A stretch of DNA of 6,048 nt, taken from positions 1 through 6,048 of the forward strand of contig PJET01000103.1 in the NCBI GenBank assembly GCA_002825515.1. Reading direction: 5' to 3'. Below the pieces are notes generated by a model. That model saw only the letters and a program-made list of their open reading frames with translations. It was not told the origin of the DNA and ran no database searches. The DNA comes from Candidatus Thorarchaeota archaeon MP11T_1. Lineage in GTDB: Archaea > Asgardarchaeota > Thorarchaeia > Thorarchaeales > Thorarchaeaceae. Each line of letters starts with the position of its first letter. Position 1 is the stretch's first letter. The translations under genes and the position numbers were made by a program. Positions 4,807-6,048 of this stretch are shown here, piece after piece.

Positions 4807-5682
4807 TCATTCGAGTGAGATGCCCACAATGCACCCAGTAGATGATGTGTTCACACTAATCTTAGCACCAGTGAGTTCACTCAGTTTTTTGGCAATTATT
4901 TCGTGAAAGGCACATGGATATCCAGCCGGAATCCTTGAAGCAGCAGGATCTAATTCTTTACAAATGCTGAGTAGTTTGCATGCTCTGGTTTCAATAGTCA
5001 CTGTTCCGATTCCAGTTTTTGGTAGCTGGCTATCATCTGAGCAAGCCTGAATCAATGCTCCAAACTTCATAATTGCTATTGGAGGTTCATCGGGATTTGA
5101 ACTAGCCCACTGACGGATTAAACCATCTGCAATTCTGTTGAACATTATTTCCAAATGACCTTTGGGCAGCTCTGTAGCATAAGATGCCACCTCGCAAATC
5201 ATAGTGGCATGTGCCTCAATATTGCTAGACCATGCAGCATCTCCTGTTACGCGCGGAATTGGAGGTATCTCTCCAATTCTCATATCTGGTAAATCATGAG
5301 ATGGTGCAGTATCTTCTGCAGAAACAGCGACCTCTCCGCGAGCAGTTGCTGCTATTTCACCAACAGTTGTTCCATCCTCATATGCCAAATCAGGAATATC
5401 ATAATTCGGACAAACTCCTGCAGTTTGATACTTCCGGGCAAACTGCATCAATCTCCCAGCCATCTGAGCCACAGCATGCCTACTAAGCCCTTCCACACGA
5501 ATATGACCATAAGCAACTCCAACCATGTTATCAAGACTCAGATCAGGAATTGTCTTTTCTGCAATGATTTTCTTACCTCGCACTACACGAACTGCCCACT
5601 TCTCGTCCATGACACCCGCTTGTGCAGCATAACTAGTATTGGTGATGCCAACGAGAGGGGAAACTGGATAGAAATCGCTCAT
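4807..5682 (-). CDS. Uncharacterised protein with cysteine-rich C-terminal domain
   Basis: This is a 291-residue soluble protein of unknown function. Residues about 26-88 form a small alpha/beta unit: WAVRVVRGKKIIAEKTIPD reads as two strands, followed by helices through GLSRHAVAQMAGRLMQFARKY. A linker rich in acidic residues, alanine and proline (about 92-145, with IPPIPRV) follows. The C-terminal domain (about 150-291) is helical and then ends with RACKLLSIC (233-241), GYPCAFHEII (254-263) and NTSSTGC (278-284). The spacing of C235, C241, C257, H260 and C284 recalls the cysteine-bearing V4R-like or ATC-hydrolase-like small-ligand or metal-binding domains, but I cannot confirm membership. No membrane helix or signal peptide is seen. 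The ATG start has GAGG seven bases upstream. It lies 151 bases downstream of the Cdc48-type gene on the same strand, with a candidate terminator between, so it is probably transcribed separately. Confidence 0.72.
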   Translation of the reverse strand: MSDFYPVSPLVGITNTSYAAQAGVMDEKWAVRVVRGKKIIAEKTIPDLSLDNMVGVAYGHIRVEGLSRHAVAQMAGRLMQFARKYQTAGVCPNYDIPDLAYEDGTTVGEIAATARGEVAVSAEDTAPSHDLPDMRIGEIPPIPRVTGDAAWSSNIEAHATMICEVASYATELPKGHLEIMFNRIADGLIRQWASSNPDEPPIAIMKFGALIQACSDDSQLPKTGIGTVTIETRACKLLSICKELDPAASRIPAGYPCAFHEIIAKKLSELTGAKISVNTSSTGCIVGISLE

Positions 5683-5788
5683 GATAATGCCTCAATAACA
5701 GTGGGTATAGAGTTCATCAATCATTGACCGCTCAAAAGGGTATTGTGGTTGTAATTATCCTTGAGGAAATCAAATATTATCAGGATAG

Positions 5789-5825
5789 AAAAAGGAGGTG
5801 AGGAAGCAGGATTATTTCTGCTTCC
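5789..5825 (-). terminator. Terminator of the Cdc48-type gene
   Basis: GGAAGCAG (5802-5809) and CTGCTTCC (5818-5825) make a perfect eight-base stem with an eight-base loop. On the minus strand it is followed by TCACCTCC and then TTTTTCT (T-run at 5789-5793). The stem begins eight bases after the stop codon of the ATPase, which is the expected position for a 3' end. No convincing T-run follows on the plus strand. Confidence 0.6.
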
Positions 5826-5833
5826 ATTTTGGA

Positions 5834-6048
5834 TCAGATATAACCTGGCAATGTGTCAAGTGAAGATTGAGGCTGACGTTTCTTCACCTGTTCAGCTAGG
5901 GCAAGAAATCGCTTGACATCGTCAGGCGAGATGCTTGGTCTCACTTCTTTAAGAGCTTCCTCAAAATGCTTCATCTTGACAGGTTTTGGTTTCCAATCAT
6001 TGCGAACAGCCGCCATTGCTGCCTCACGCACTAAACCCTCGATATCAG
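5834..6048 (-). CDS. C-terminal part of a Cdc48/VAT-type AAA+ ATPase (cut by the window edge)
   Basis: About 71 residues of the C-terminus are visible, and the frame stays open to the right edge. It begins DIEGLVREAAMAAVRND, which is the sensor-2 helix region of AAA+ domains ('GADIEALVREAA...ALRE'), and continues with VKMKHFEEALKEVRPSISPDDVKRF, the C-terminal helical sequence typical of the second ATPase domain of archaeal Cdc48/VAT. These ATPases use ATP hydrolysis to unfold or extract proteins in the cytosol, often upstream of the proteasome. The catalytic Walker motifs lie outside the window, so this is an assignment by tail only; a single-ring relative of the same group is possible. The tail ends in a charged segment and then LDTLPGYI, with tyrosine next to last as in the proteasome-docking HbYX motif but with glycine in the hydrophobic position. 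The stop is TGA, followed by a good terminator hairpin. Confidence 0.85.
   Translation of the reverse strand, partial: DIEGLVREAAMAAVRNDWKPKPVKMKHFEEALKEVRPSISPDDVKRFLALAEQVKKRQPQSSLDTLPGYI

Noticed and set aside
5296..5727. A 143-codon open frame on the plus strand opposite the cysteine-rich protein
   Set aside because: It is low-complexity in composition (rich in serine, cysteine, isoleucine and asparagine), has no ribosome binding site, and lies antisense to a gene with a good start, ribosome binding site and plausible domains.
5717..5727. TCAAT-C-ATTGA palindrome upstream of the cysteine-rich gene
   Set aside because: Five-base arms in AT-rich DNA are expected by chance, and no second element or clear TATA box supports an operator here.
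5798..5863. A 21-codon plus-strand frame starting with GTG inside AAAAAGGAGGTGAGG
   Set aside because: The GGAGG overlaps the GTG instead of lying upstream of it, the frame crosses a terminator hairpin, and it is antisense to the ATPase tail.

Overview
The window looks archaeal. The genes use ATG, GTG and TTG starts behind GGAG/GAGG-type ribosome binding sites. There is a TTATATAA box of archaeal TATA type about 70 bases ahead of one start. The right edge carries the end of a Cdc48/VAT-type AAA+ ATPase. An alpha-SNAP-like helical-repeat protein and a small membrane protein ending in polyproline would suit an Asgard-type archaeon (for example Thorarchaeia-like), but that placement is inference and no marker gene settles it.

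All seven genes lie on the minus strand, so the order of reading is right to left. (1) The C-terminal 71 or so residues of a Cdc48-type ATPase, cut by the right edge. (2) A 291-residue soluble protein of unknown function with a cysteine-rich C-terminal domain. (3) A 93-residue two-helix membrane protein with a seven-proline tail. (4) A 97-residue protein that I do not recognise. (5) A 556-residue protein with an N-terminal SNAP/TPR-like solenoid, a middle beta-sandwich and a C-terminal helical part. (6) A GbsR/MarR-like winged-helix regulator. (7) A phytoene-desaturase-like FAD oxidoreductase whose start region abuts the regulator's stop. The left 45 bases are intergenic and end in what looks like the ribosome binding site of a further gene.

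Only genes 6 and 7 are clearly co-transcribed. The others are separated by gaps of about 90 to 160 bases, several of which hold hairpins with T-rich flanks (candidate terminators) or dyads close to start codons. The best regulatory signal is a perfect 8+8 base inverted repeat just downstream of the TATA box of the regulator-oxidoreductase pair, well placed to be an autoregulatory operator. The 556-residue protein probably starts 11 codons later than its longest open frame, because a strong ribosome binding site lies inside the longer version.

No tRNA, rRNA, CRISPR array, insertion sequence or transposase was seen. No obviously new multi-gene system emerges. The items most worth a second look are the three-domain SNAP-like protein, the polyproline-tailed membrane protein, the cysteine-rich protein next to Cdc48, and the operator-like repeat ahead of the regulator.
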